In this document: positions 48,731 to 58,317 of the stretch, piece after piece | Position numbering within the stretch: the stretch's first letter is position 1 | How the letters are laid out: every line of letters starts with the position of its first letter | From: Marinobacter salsuginis | Lineage (GTDB): Bacteria; Pseudomonadota; Gammaproteobacteria; Pseudomonadales; Oleiphilaceae | DNA: 64,000 nt | Assembly (NCBI RefSeq): GCF_009617755.1 | Contig: NZ_BGZH01000001.1 | Span: 2,294,001-2,358,000, forward strand | Reading direction: 5' to 3' | The notes under the pieces: generated by a model | The model's database searches: none | Seen by the model: the letters and a program-made list of their open reading frames with translations, nothing else | Told to the model about the DNA's origin: nothing | Program-made: the position numbers and the translations under genes

Positions 48731-50392
48731 TTACCCCACAAAAATACGTTTTGCCAACCCGGCGCCGCGCCAGCCCTGGATGGCCAGGGTGCTGACCAGC
48801 CCACCAATCATCGCGCCCACCACGCCGCAGGTAAGGATGTCCTGGCCGGTGAGATAGAGCCCGGGAATGTCGGTTTTCGGTTTCAGCCAGTCCTGTTCGA
48901 AGCGCTCAGGGTTGTGGTCCAGACCGTAGAGCTCGCCCCGACCATAGCGGCAGAACCAGGCGGTAGACAGCGGCGTGGAGGTCTCCACGTAATCCACTTT
49001 GCCCCGAAGCTGCGGGAGTTTCTCGTACATCACTTCCAGCAATTGGTCGGTAATTTTCTGCTTAAGGACCTCATAGTCTTCCCCGCGCTTGCCCCAGGTA
49101 GTGTCCTGCCAGGGCTCGAACATCTCCCAGGTGGTTGGTGCGACAATCTCTATGGTGGAGGTGCCAGGCCAGCGGTTCTGGTAGTCCGGATCCTTGGCTG
49201 CCGGAAAGGAGATATACACCACCGGAAACTCGGTGTTTTCCGGATCATCCAGGAACTGTTGCACGTTGCTGTCGTGATCGGCGCTCGGATAGATCCAGAA
49301 ATTGGTGCGTGGTAGCCCGAGCGCTTCCGGAGTGCCTTTCAGGCCGATGTAGAGCCCGATATGGGGCATGGAGGGGATGATGTGTCGCCGTTTGCGCTTG
49401 TAGCCGATTTTTTCTGCGGCCTCGGCCGGCAGCAATTTTTCAAAGGTGTTGATCACCCCGGCGTTGCTGATGACCATCGGTGCCCGGATTTCCTCACCGT
49501 CGGCCATGCGCACGCCGGTTGCCTTGCCCTTCTCGACCAGGATGTCAGTCACATCGGCGTAGGTGAATACCTCACCACCGGGCTGCTGGATGACGGGGAT
49601 GATGGTTTTTGCGATCTCCGACGCGCCGCCAACCGGATAGAAGCCACCGTAAAGGTAGTGCTTGGCGATCAGCGCATGAACCATAAAGCTGGATTGCTTC
49701 GGTGTGACGCCGCAATCGCCCCACTGGCCGGTGATCGCACCGATCAGTTCCTGGTTGTCGGTCAGTTCGCTCAAAACGTCCCAGGTGGTCTTGTTGAAGT
49801 AATCCGGTAAGGCCATATCCAGGCCTTTATGAACGAGCGGGCTCAGAAGTCCGGGCGTGAGCTTGGAAAGCGTATACCACTGCATGCCGTCGGCTACCTT
49901 CCCCAGCAGTTTTACATACTGGTCGATGGCTCCCTGTTCATCCGGGAAGGCATCCAGCAAGGAGAGCCGAAGGCCCTCCTTGCCGGCACGCAGATTGACG
50001 ACCTTGTCTCCCAGAAAGAAACGGTCGTAATTCTCATCCATGGGTGCCCATTCCAGTTTGCCGTCGGTAATGTAATCGAACAGTCGCCGGCCCAGGGTAT
50101 GGGGTGAGCCCATATCGCCGATATAATGAACACCCACGTCCCATTCGTAACCGTTGCGGGCGTAGCTGTGGGTGTAGCCGCCGGCGGTGTAATGCTGTTC
50201 GAGTACCAGCACCTTCTTGCCGGCCTTGGCCAGGCAAGCGGCCGTTGTCAGGCCGCCAATGCCGGAGCCGATTACAATGGCGTCGTAAGGGCCTTTCAGT
50301 CGGTTGGCCCGGTAACGGGTACCGATCCGGATCGTACTGGGTTTGAGTTTTCGGGAAGACGGACTGCTCACTTCTGCGCTTTCTACCACCAT
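48731..50392 (-). CDS. FAD-dependent oxidoreductase, CrtISO/RetSat-like
   Basis: 553-residue flavoprotein with N-terminal FAD dinucleotide motif VIGSGIGGLTTAACLAKAG and VLEQHYTAGGYTHSY (residues about 40-80). The overall sequence resembles carotenoid isomerase/retinol saturase-type proteins, e.g. EWDVGVHYIGDMG. C-terminal YLTGQDILTCGVVGAMIGGLVS. It may saturate or isomerise a polyene or fatty chain; no carotenoid genes lie nearby. The ATG at 50392 is favoured over GTG 50404 since it overlaps the upstream gene by 10 bp and has TGGGG at proper distance. Confidence 0.83.
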   Translation of the reverse strand: MVVESAEVSSPSSRKLKPSTIRIGTRYRANRLKGPYDAIVIGSGIGGLTTAACLAKAGKKVLVLEQHYTAGGYTHSYARNGYEWDVGVHYIGDMGSPHTLGRRLFDYITDGKLEWAPMDENYDRFFLGDKVVNLRAGKEGLRLSLLDAFPDEQGAIDQYVKLLGKVADGMQWYTLSKLTPGLLSPLVHKGLDMALPDYFNKTTWDVLSELTDNQELIGAITGQWGDCGVTPKQSSFMVHALIAKHYLYGGFYPVGGASEIAKTIIPVIQQPGGEVFTYADVTDILVEKGKATGVRMADGEEIRAPMVISNAGVINTFEKLLPAEAAEKIGYKRKRRHIIPSMPHIGLYIGLKGTPEALGLPRTNFWIYPSADHDSNVQQFLDDPENTEFPVVYISFPAAKDPDYQNRWPGTSTIEIVAPTTWEMFEPWQDTTWGKRGEDYEVLKQKITDQLLEVMYEKLPQLRGKVDYVETSTPLSTAWFCRYGRGELYGLDHNPERFEQDWLKPKTDIPGLYLTGQDILTCGVVGAMIGGLVSTLAIQGWRGAGLAKRIFVG

Positions 50393-50883
50393 GCTTTGCC
50401 CCACATTTCCGGATTGGCCCAGTTCTCTGGATTGTTCCAGGCCCGCTTGTGGTTGTAAGTATCCAGATTGTAGGTGTACAGCGTCAGTGCACCGTTATCA
50501 TTTTCCAGTTCGGCATGGCGACGGAAGCCAAGGCCGATGAAGTCCGTAAACGCCCAGTCGGGAGCCTCTCCCACAAGAACCGCAATCTGATGGGTGCCAT
50601 AGTTCCTGAGTTGTCCCAGCAGAAGGGCGCCTTCGTCATGGGGCAGGTGTTCGAGGGTTTCGGTAACGAGGGCCAGGTCTGCCACCCGGTCCAGGAACAG
50701 GTGGGCATTGGGGTCGATGGTGTCCAGTGTGTGAACGTCAACGCCCTTCTGATGTTTCTGCCAGATCCGTGAGACTTCGGTCGCGAGGTCGCCGCAACTC
50801 AGCAAGGTAGAGGGAGAGCTGGTATCGATGATGCGAGCCAGGGTCTCACGTGCCGAATTGCCGTTGTCCTTCCTATCCGTCAT
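50383..50883 (-). CDS. DUF6231-like small protein (methyltransferase-like)
   Basis: 166-residue soluble protein. It has a class-I methyltransferase-like layout: LLSCGDLATEVSRIW (motif-I position, but the GxGxG is degenerate), DTIDPNAHLFL, and DLALVTETLEHLPHDEGALLLGQLR, the latter like the HxxD/LEHLP signature of SAM enzymes. The family, as far as I recognise it, is DUF6231; activity unproven. The downstream flavoprotein overlaps its stop. Located 11 bp downstream of the CRY-DASH gene, so the three form an operon. Confidence 0.78.
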   Translation of the reverse strand: MTDRKDNGNSARETLARIIDTSSPSTLLSCGDLATEVSRIWQKHQKGVDVHTLDTIDPNAHLFLDRVADLALVTETLEHLPHDEGALLLGQLRNYGTHQIAVLVGEAPDWAFTDFIGLGFRRHAELENDNGALTLYTYNLDTYNHKRAWNNPENWANPEMWGKAWW

Positions 50884-50894
50884 GGCTGTTCGCC

Positions 50895-52223
50895 TTATTG
50901 CTGCAAGGGCCAGTCTGCCGCATCCACTGTGTGTAGACCTACGGGCTGTTCCGCGTGTCCGCCCCAGCGGTCAATGAAGGTGCCGGTGGGATCGTACTGC
51001 TGCGTCTGTTTTTCCAGATTGAATTGCCGCAGGCCTCTCGGGTCCGCCCCCACGCCAGCCAGGTACTGCCAGTTGCCGTAGTTGCTCCCTACATCATAGT
51101 CGATCAACTGCTCTTCAAACCATGCCGCTCCGTATCGCCAGTCGAGGCCCAGTTCGTTGATCAAACAGCTTGCCACCAGTTGCCGGGCCCGGTTGCTCAT
51201 GTAACCGGTTTCACGCAGCTGATTCATGGCCGCGTTTACGATTGGGTATTCGGTGTTGCCCTGGCACCAGGCCTTGAAACGGTGGCCATAGAAGGTGCAG
51301 TGTCGACGCTTGCGCTGGACGCCATCCCGGCGGAACAGGTTGGCGCCGTGTTTCAGGGCGTACCAGTAGAAGTATTCCCGCCAGAGCAGTTCGAACCAGA
51401 GCCAATAGGTGGATTCGTTTTTGGTCTCACTGGCTTCGTACTCTGTGATGGTTTCCGCCACTTCGCGAACCGAGAGACTGCCGTTGGCCAGCCAGGGCGA
51501 GAATTTTGAGGAGGCGTCCCAGGAGTCCAGGGCGTTGCGGGTCTCCTTGTAGCGGTCAATGCTGTGGTTGCCGTACAGGAATTCCCGAAGCCGCTCCACG
51601 CCAGCTGTTTCACCCCCCATAAACTGCAATGGATGCATCGGCTCTGGTATCGGCGGGCAGTCGCCGCGATTGTCCTCCGGGAACCCTGGTGGCGGAGGCA
51701 GGGCTGTCAGAGTGCGGATACGCAAACGCTCGGTACAGCGTTCTCCGGTTTTCTCAACCTGCTTGCGGAACTGGGAAAAGGTGTCCGGCAGATCCTGCAG
51801 GGTCATGGGCAGGGAGCCCTCGGTAAACAGGCTCAGGGTTTCGAATTGCTGGAACAGGGTCTGTGGCAGTTTGTCCTTGATCGCGCGCCACTGGCCAGCT
51901 TCCCGGGTGCCCGGCAACCGCGACCGGACAACCCGGGCAATACAGTGGGCATGCACCAGCTCGGGGACCACGGCTTCCGGCTCGCCATAGGCAATATGCA
52001 GGCGCTGGCCAAGCGTCCGCAGGGTTCGCTCCAGCGCCATCAGGCTCTGCCAGAGGAAGCGCCAGCGATGATCGCCCATGGCTTTGCTTTGCAGTGGCCC
52101 CGGTGCGAACCAGCGGGGATCAACAACGTAGACACATAAAAGCACGTCGGACTTCGAGGCCGCCAGCAACGCGGCGTTGTCGTGCAGGCGAAGATCCCGG
52201 GTAAACCAGTAAAGCGTATGCAA
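50895..52223 (-). CDS. CRY-DASH cryptochrome/photolyase
   Basis: FAD-dependent photolyase-family protein, 442 residues: N-terminal alpha/beta domain (LYWFTRDLRLHDNAAL), C-terminal helical FAD domain with GNHSIDRYKETRNALD, FSPWLANGSLS and WRYGAAWFEEQLIDYDVGSNYGNWQYLAGVGADPRGLRQFN. The DASH-type C-terminal motif (DPRGLRQFN) is present; these repair CPDs in single-stranded DNA. Starts at TTG 52223, with AAGGAG 8 bp upstream. It leads the three-gene group ending in the flavoprotein. Confidence 0.87.
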   Translation of the reverse strand: MHTLYWFTRDLRLHDNAALLAASKSDVLLCVYVVDPRWFAPGPLQSKAMGDHRWRFLWQSLMALERTLRTLGQRLHIAYGEPEAVVPELVHAHCIARVVRSRLPGTREAGQWRAIKDKLPQTLFQQFETLSLFTEGSLPMTLQDLPDTFSQFRKQVEKTGERCTERLRIRTLTALPPPPGFPEDNRGDCPPIPEPMHPLQFMGGETAGVERLREFLYGNHSIDRYKETRNALDSWDASSKFSPWLANGSLSVREVAETITEYEASETKNESTYWLWFELLWREYFYWYALKHGANLFRRDGVQRKRRHCTFYGHRFKAWCQGNTEYPIVNAAMNQLRETGYMSNRARQLVASCLINELGLDWRYGAAWFEEQLIDYDVGSNYGNWQYLAGVGADPRGLRQFNLEKQTQQYDPTGTFIDRWGGHAEQPVGLHTVDAADWPLQQ

Positions 52224-52438
52224 GGTGGATGCTCCTTGGCCTTTTGATTCAACCCTTCAGATACGTACCAGATTCGGAAAAGTTTTTGGGGGCGCAACAA
52301 TGATATGTGATGTGCGTGGGAACTTCGCAGGTAGGTGGTGATCTTTCGAGGATTTTGATGAGACTGGCCGTGGATCTCTTGCACCAACGCTGCCCTTGCG
52401 GGGCAGCATGGTGCAGGGTTCGAGGATCGAGAGAAGTT
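52224..52438. other. Intergenic region with a strong hairpin
   Basis: 215 bp without a gene. It holds a hairpin at 52380-52415: TGCACCA...TGGTGCA outer arms and GCTGCCC...GGGCAGC inner arms with a 5-nt loop (TTGCG) and a 2:1 internal mismatch. It lies just past the end of the SDR gene on its strand. There is no T tract after it in either direction, so it may be an RNA processing or stability element rather than a simple terminator. The rest shows nothing recognisable. Confidence 0.5.
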
Positions 52439-53188
52439 CTACAGCTCCTGAGCCGTCGGCCGCAGGATGATTTCATTGATATCGACATCCGCCGGCTGCT
52501 CGATGGCATAGACAACAGCCCGGGCCACGGCATCGGAATCAATGGCGACTTCGTAGAGCTCATCCGCCGCCTTTTTCGCGTCGGGATCGGTGATGGTGCT
52601 GGTGAGCTCGGTGGCGACGGCACCCGGCGAGATGTTGGTGCTGCGGATCTCGTCGCCGCCTTCCATACGAACGCCTTCGGACAGCGCCTTCACCGCATAT
52701 TTGGTGGCGCAGTAGACGGCGGCACCGGGGAAGACCTTGTGCCCGGCGACCGACGACAGGTTGAGGATGTGCCCGCTGTGCTGTTCCCGCATGGTCGGCA
52801 GTACAGCGGCGATACCATACATCACGCCCTTGATGTTGACGTCTACCATCTGTTCCCACTCATCAACCTTGAGGGCGTCCAGCGGTGCCAGGGGCATCAG
52901 CCCGGCGTTGTTGACCAGCACATCGATCCTGCCAAACGCCTCTTTTGCCGCAGCGGCCAGAGACTCAACCTGATTGCGGTCGGTCACGTCGGTGACCTGC
53001 CAGATGGCTTCGGCGCCCCGGGATTTGAGATCTTCCGTCAGGTCTTTCAGGCGGTCCTCCCGGCGTGCTGCGAGTACCAGCTTGGCGCCCCGGTCTGCCA
53101 GGCGGCGGGCCGTGGCTTCACCGAGACCACTGCTGGCGCCGGTAATAATCACTACTTTGCTGTTGATCGGGTCATTGGTGTTGCTCAT
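52439..53188 (-). CDS. SDR family oxidoreductase (YdfG-like)
   Basis: 249-residue NADP(H)-type short-chain dehydrogenase: [11 protein letters not shown]ossmann motif, [17 protein letters not shown], catalytic YCATKYAVK and [11 protein letters not shown]. The R at position after beta-2 (AARREDR) fits NADP. It follows the nemA-like gene by 31 bp and shares its direction, so it is part of the NemR-like regulated set and likely reduces a reactive carbonyl. CCAAAGGAGACAAACC is the start region. Substrate unknown. Confidence 0.86.
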   Translation of the reverse strand: MSNTNDPINSKVVIITGASSGLGEATARRLADRGAKLVLAARREDRLKDLTEDLKSRGAEAIWQVTDVTDRNQVESLAAAAKEAFGRIDVLVNNAGLMPLAPLDALKVDEWEQMVDVNIKGVMYGIAAVLPTMREQHSGHILNLSSVAGHKVFPGAAVYCATKYAVKALSEGVRMEGGDEIRSTNISPGAVATELTSTITDPDAKKAADELYEVAIDSDAVARAVVYAIEQPADVDINEIILRPTAQEL

Positions 53189-53219
53189 GGTTTGTCTCCT
53201 TTGGGAATGAAAGCGCTGT

Positions 53220-54341
53220 TCAGGCGCTTTTTTCGAGTTCTATCAGTGTCGGGTAGTCGGTGTAACCGTGTTCATCACCGCCATAGAAGGTGCTGTCGTC
53301 CCAGTCGTTCAGGGGCGCGTTCTGGCGGAAGCGCTCCGGCAGATCCGGGTTGGCGATAAACGGGCGGCCGAAGGTGACCAGATCGCACCGGCCTTCGTCG
53401 ATACGCTTTCGGGCCTCGTCGGCGGTGTAGGCGCCATTGGCAATGTAGGTGCCCTTGAAGCCGGCGCGGATCGCGTCGATGACTTCTTCCGGGCGGCCGT
53501 TCGCGTGATTGCCCTGGAAGGAGTCTTCCACCACTTCGATGTAGGCAATGCCCAGGTCGTTCAGGTGCCGGGCGAAGGTACCGAAGGTTTCGGCCGGGTT
53601 GTCGTCGTCCATGGCATTGAAACTACCCGTGGGGCTGACGCGGACGCCGACCTTGTCCTTGCCCCAGACGTCGATAACCGCTTCGACGACCATCAATGGC
53701 AGGCGCAGACGGTTTTCCACCGAGCCACCGTATTCGTCAGTGCGATGGTTACTGCCGCTCTTGATGAACTGGTCCAGCAGATAGCCGTTGGCCGCATGGA
53801 CTTCAACGCCGTCAAAGCCGGCTTCTTTTGCGTTCAGCGCACCCTGGCGGTACTGCTCGACAATGTCGGTCATTTCCGCGGTTTCCAGGGCCCGGGGCTC
53901 CGGGATATCCACCATGCCGGAGTCGGCACTGATGAAGGTCTTGGCACCTTCGGGCTTGATGGCAGAAGGCGCAACGGGCTTTTCACCGTTCGGTTGCAGG
54001 TCCGGATGGGAAATCCGGCCCACGTGCCACAGTTGCATGTGAATTCGGCCGCCGGCCATGTGCACCGCCCCGGTTACCTTCTTCCAGCCTTCAATCTGTT
54101 CCTGCGAATGAATGCCGGGGGTAAAGGCATAGCCCTTGCCTTGCGGCGAAACCTGGGTGGCTTCACTGAGAATCAGGCCAGCGCTGGCCCGCTGCTGATA
54201 GTAGCGGGCGTTCATGTCGTTGGGGATATCCCCGGGCTGGCTTGAGCGGGAACGTGTCAGTGGTGACATCAGAATCCGGTTGGGCAGGGCCAGTTCGCCC
54301 AGATGGTGCGGTTGAAAAAGTGGATCGTTCTGGTTGCTCAT
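53220..54341 (-). CDS. nemA: Old-yellow-enzyme alkene reductase (NemA-like)
   Basis: FMN-dependent ene-reductase of 373 residues that reduces electrophilic alkenes such as N-ethylmaleimide, and nitrate esters. Family marks: [45 protein letters not shown] near the N-terminus, active-site His/Asn pair in [32 protein letters not shown], and [33 protein letters not shown] 54341 has GGAGG 8 bp before. It is separated from the TetR gene by about 70 bp with an operator inside. Confidence 0.9.
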   Translation of the reverse strand: MSNQNDPLFQPHHLGELALPNRILMSPLTRSRSSQPGDIPNDMNARYYQQRASAGLILSEATQVSPQGKGYAFTPGIHSQEQIEGWKKVTGAVHMAGGRIHMQLWHVGRISHPDLQPNGEKPVAPSAIKPEGAKTFISADSGMVDIPEPRALETAEMTDIVEQYRQGALNAKEAGFDGVEVHAANGYLLDQFIKSGSNHRTDEYGGSVENRLRLPLMVVEAVIDVWGKDKVGVRVSPTGSFNAMDDDNPAETFGTFARHLNDLGIAYIEVVEDSFQGNHANGRPEEVIDAIRAGFKGTYIANGAYTADEARKRIDEGRCDLVTFGRPFIANPDLPERFRQNAPLNDWDDSTFYGGDEHGYTDYPTLIELEKSA

Positions 54342-54375
54342 CGGGCATCCTCCTTCAGGATCAAATGATATTAAT

Positions 54376-54387
54376 TAGACCAGTCTA
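54376..54387. promoter_or_regulatory. NemR-like operator before nemA-like gene
   Basis: TAGAC-CA-GTCTA, a perfect dyad 35 bp before the OYE ATG. It shares TAGACCAGTC with the site at 55010. The E. coli NemR box has the same TAGACC arms. Confidence 0.68.
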
Positions 54388-54410
54388 CTAGTCGGCAATC
54401 GAAAAAAATT

Positions 54411-54998
54411 TCAGCCGATGTTCAGGCAGTGTTTGAAAAAGACTCGCACGAACCTCTCCATGGGTTCGGTGGACTTGAGGACCTTCGAACGCAGGATGGC
54501 GCCTTCCCAGCCGGACAGAAGAAAACTGGCGGCGTCTGCCGCGTCGATGTCGGCGCTGATGTCTCCGGCCTGCTGGGCAGCACGGATGCAATGCTCAAAG
54601 CGTCTTTCCCAGCTGGCGAAGACCGAGTCCAGCCTCTGCCGGAAGGCTTCGTTCTGTCCCGCCAGTTCCTGGCCCAGGTTGCCGATCAGACAGCCCCGGG
54701 TGTACTCGCAGCTGGTCATGGTTTCAAAGCCGGTGTCGAAGTAGGCGCGCAGCCGGTCGACGCAGGAGCGGCTGGTGTCATTGAGAATCCGATCCAGTTT
54801 GGCGTCGTATTCCTCCGCGAAGGTATCAATGACCGCCAGGCCGAAATCATTCTTGCTGCTAAAGTAGTGGTAGAACGACCCCTTGGGTACGCCAGCTGCG
54901 GTCAGCACGGCATTGATGCCTGTCGCACCAAAGCCTTTATGGCCGATCAGGTCGGCGCCGGTGTGAATAATGTGAGTGCGGGTGTCGGTTGACGTCAT
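54411..54998 (-). CDS. TetR-family repressor, NemR-like
   Basis: 195-residue TetR regulator: helix-turn-helix about residues 25-47 (AVLTAAGVPKGSFYHYFSSKNDF) and a ligand domain with Cys79, Cys97 and Cys103 (MTSCEYTRGCLIGNLGQELAG). GCLIGNLGQEL resembles the NemR region bearing the redox-sensing Cys106. It should bind the TAGACCAGTC operators on both sides of itself and be released by electrophiles (HOCl, aldehydes, quinones). It is upstream of nemA/SDR on the same strand, divergent from frmA. Confidence 0.86.
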   Translation of the reverse strand: MTSTDTRTHIIHTGADLIGHKGFGATGINAVLTAAGVPKGSFYHYFSSKNDFGLAVIDTFAEEYDAKLDRILNDTSRSCVDRLRAYFDTGFETMTSCEYTRGCLIGNLGQELAGQNEAFRQRLDSVFASWERRFEHCIRAAQQAGDISADIDAADAASFLLSGWEGAILRSKVLKSTEPMERFVRVFFKHCLNIG

Positions 54999-55009
54999 AT
55001 TTGCTATAG

Positions 55010-55024
55010 TAGACCAGTCGTCTA
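55010..55024. promoter_or_regulatory. NemR-like operator between tetR and frmA
   Basis: TAGAC-CAGTC-GTCTA. It lies 12 bp before the TetR start and about 90 bp before the alcohol dehydrogenase start, so it may control both. The centre is longer than in the 54376 site, making two overlapping half-site arrangements. Confidence 0.65.
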
Positions 55025-55092
55025 GTAATCGTCAAACCGTCAATCTGTCAATTCATCATACAAAGGGAATCAGCAATGCCCGAGATTCCTGA

Positions 55093-56226
<1,134 letters not shown>

Positions 56227-56233
56227 GTCGGTC

Positions 56234-56273
56234 GGGAGCGGGTCAGCGCGGCCTGGCTTGCTCCCTGACTTTG
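56234..56273 (+). terminator. Possible weak bidirectional terminator
   Basis: GGGAGC (56234-56239) pairs with GCTCCC (56260-56265) around a 20-nt loop, followed by TGACTTTGCTCTT. The T-run is poor. It is placed between convergent frmA and the monooxygenase-like gene. Confidence 0.3.
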
Positions 56274-56302
56274 CTCTTGTCAGGCATCCATGAATCGTTC
56301 GC

Positions 56303-56899
56303 TCAACGGGAGGGTCCCTTCTGTCGGGGAAACAACCAGAAGGCGAACCATTTTGTCATTCTGGGCATCAACACATAACTCATTAACCCCATCACCACGA
56401 TTGTGACGATCATCGTCCGCAGCAAGAGTGGCACCTGGGCCAGCAGGTCTCCGAAAATGACGAACACCAGGGTCACAGCGGGGTAAAGTGCCAGCCAACT
56501 GACAATAGTCATCTTCCATTTGGGTGGCGGTTGCACCGGGTTCTGGCCGGGCAGGGTGAACCAGGTCACGATGCCGGAGGTGACTTCCCGTTCGCTGGGC
56601 TGTACCAGCAGGCTTTCAATCTGTTCCAGCAGCTCGGCGCGTTCTTCCGATTCCTCCCAGGCGGTCAGGGTTTCCCGGTCCCGGAACTTGAAGACAATCC
56701 GGTACTCGGGATCGTCGGGCGAAGCGGGCCGGAACATGGCCGTGCCCAGGTAACCGAGAAAACGGGACGCCCGCTCGGTCATCTGGCTGCTCAACGCTTC
56801 AAACGCCTCTTGTTGGCCCTTCCTGATTCGCCGCGAAACAACGACTGTGAGGGGCGCGGTTGAATCCTGCTTACCAACCGCAGACTGGTTATCTGTCAT
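56303..56899 (-). CDS. Antibiotic-biosynthesis-monooxygenase domain with membrane tail
   Basis: 198-residue protein: an ABM/ferredoxin-like fold at residues about 15-105 (LTVVVSRRIRKGQQEAFEAL, YRIVFKFRDRETLTAWEESEERAEL) followed by a linker and two or three C-terminal helices (about 128-190: MTIVSWLALYPAVTLVFVIFGDLL, TMIVTIVVMGLMSYVLMP). ABM domains oxidise small aromatics or act in haem turnover, yet the membrane tail points to a bacterial group of uncertain role. GGAGGATATCGGAC precedes ATG 56899. It stands alone, with a terminator-bearing neighbour upstream. Confidence 0.82.
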   Translation of the reverse strand: MTDNQSAVGKQDSTAPLTVVVSRRIRKGQQEAFEALSSQMTERASRFLGYLGTAMFRPASPDDPEYRIVFKFRDRETLTAWEESEERAELLEQIESLLVQPSEREVTSGIVTWFTLPGQNPVQPPPKWKMTIVSWLALYPAVTLVFVIFGDLLAQVPLLLRTMIVTIVVMGLMSYVLMPRMTKWFAFWLFPRQKGPSR

Positions 56900-56920
56900 G
56901 TCCGATATCCTCCATAGTCC

Positions 56921-56947
56921 AAAAAAGGGGCCCGCCGAAGCGGGCCC
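56921..56947 (-). terminator. Strong intrinsic terminator after DUF1329 gene
   Basis: On the minus strand, GGGCCCGC-TTCG-GCGGGCCC then CTTTTTT: a perfect 8 bp stem with a UUCG tetraloop and T tract (56926-56921). It lies about 30 bp after the end of the DUF1329 gene and closes that operon. Confidence 0.93.
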
Positions 56948-56973
56948 GAAAGAGGAGCAACAATGATGCCCGG

Positions 56974-58302
56974 TTAACTGCCCGTGGCGCGCAGGTATTG
57001 AACGTTGAACATGTTGGGCGGCGACATTTCAGGATCCACCTGGCCCTTGAACTGGCCAGTGGTGCAGTGGCTGGCTTGCACGTCGATCATGCTGAAGCTG
57101 TCGTCGATGGATACACCACTGCCCTTGTTCTTCGCCAGGTGATGGTCCGGGTGGGCCTGACCAATGGTGAAGGTTTTCCAGAGGCTGCCCTTGCGGTCAT
57201 AGGACACGGTACGGGGAATGGTGAAGGTCTGGGCGTCCATAAAGTGCACGCGCTTCGACAGCGGATGACTTTCATCCACCGGAACCGACTCCACTTCGTA
57301 GACCTTGCGCAATTGCCAGGTTATATCCGGGAAACATCCGCCCTGGCCACTGAAGGCAACTACCTGGTAACCGTCGCTGTCACTGTGGGTTTCGTTATCC
57401 AGCTTCAGTTCGTTGTGGTTGTAGAACGGCATCAGCATGTAGCGGGTGCCCTTGTAGGTCCAGTTCATGTCTGAAATACGGCCGTTGTAGCCTTCAAAGT
57501 CCTCAATCATCAGGTCGGAGCCCAGGAACGCATCGGTGACCTGGCCGGTGGCCAGACGACGTACCCGGCGCTGGAAACCCAGATAAAGCCAGCTGTTGTC
57601 ACGCTTCAGGTCGTCTGCGGCACGATGGATCAGCAGCTGGGTGTCGCGCACATCGGCAGGGTCCATCACCTGCACGTAGATGGCCCGGAACAGGTCGGAG
57701 GGGTTCGGAGTGATTTCCGGCGTGGGTTCCTGGTTCACCCGACCCTTGTAGTTGAGGAAGTGGAAGTTGAACTTGATGGTCCGCTCCACGTCGCCCGAAT
57801 TCATGTCACGGTACTTCCAGTAGAACGGCGAGATAGCGGCGCTGTCGCCCCAGTTGTAGCCGTACTTGTAGTTCCAGGCGAGCTTCTCACCGGCACGAGG
57901 ATCTTCGGCACTCGGCTCTTCCGGGAAGGGCCGGCCGGCCTGCCAGCCGTTGATCTCACCCACCTGATCACCGAGGGTTACCTGATCCATGGCCACCCGG
58001 GTAGCCTCCACGTAGCTCGGGTGCAGGTCGAATGAGGTGGTTTCGCCTACAACGATGGTGGTCCAGCCCTGTTCGATAAAGCCGTAGAAGGCCGGATCGA
58101 TAATGTCCTTGAATTGGGCGACATTGGTCTGGTTGATGACCATGCCCGGCTCAAGACCTTCGAAGCTTGGAGTTTCGGTCTTGTAGGGATAAAAAGACTC
58201 GGTAATCACCGCCTCGTCCGCGAACGCGGTGGTGGCTAGGAAGCTCACGGTGCAGCCCGCGAGCAGTGTGCGTTTGAAGGTGTTCATTGTTCTGTTTCTC
58301 AT
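56974..58302 (-). CDS. DUF1329 periplasmic protein
   Basis: 442-residue exported protein with signal peptide (about 1-28, ending TAFA). DUF1329 relatives are found with DUF1302 proteins and RND transporters; their fold is LolA/LolB-like, so a lipid or hydrophobic substrate carrier in the periplasm is likely. Segments: YPYKTETPSFEGLEPGM, RRVRRLATGQVTDAFLGSDLMIEDFEGYNGR, MLMPFYNHNELKLDN and VESVPVDESHPLSKR. M1 at 58302 is preferred over M6 since GAGG is 8 bp upstream. Last gene of a four-gene group. Confidence 0.82.
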   Translation of the reverse strand: MRNRTMNTFKRTLLAGCTVSFLATTAFADEAVITESFYPYKTETPSFEGLEPGMVINQTNVAQFKDIIDPAFYGFIEQGWTTIVVGETTSFDLHPSYVEATRVAMDQVTLGDQVGEINGWQAGRPFPEEPSAEDPRAGEKLAWNYKYGYNWGDSAAISPFYWKYRDMNSGDVERTIKFNFHFLNYKGRVNQEPTPEITPNPSDLFRAIYVQVMDPADVRDTQLLIHRAADDLKRDNSWLYLGFQRRVRRLATGQVTDAFLGSDLMIEDFEGYNGRISDMNWTYKGTRYMLMPFYNHNELKLDNETHSDSDGYQVVAFSGQGGCFPDITWQLRKVYEVESVPVDESHPLSKRVHFMDAQTFTIPRTVSYDRKGSLWKTFTIGQAHPDHHLAKNKGSGVSIDDSFSMIDVQASHCTTGQFKGQVDPEMSPPNMFNVQYLRATGS

Positions 58303-58317
58303 GATGGTACCTCGTGA

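Noticed and set aside
52380..52438. tRNA-like segment near GGTTCGAGGATC
   Set aside because: A T-loop-like string occurs, but no acceptor or anticodon stem can be formed around it.
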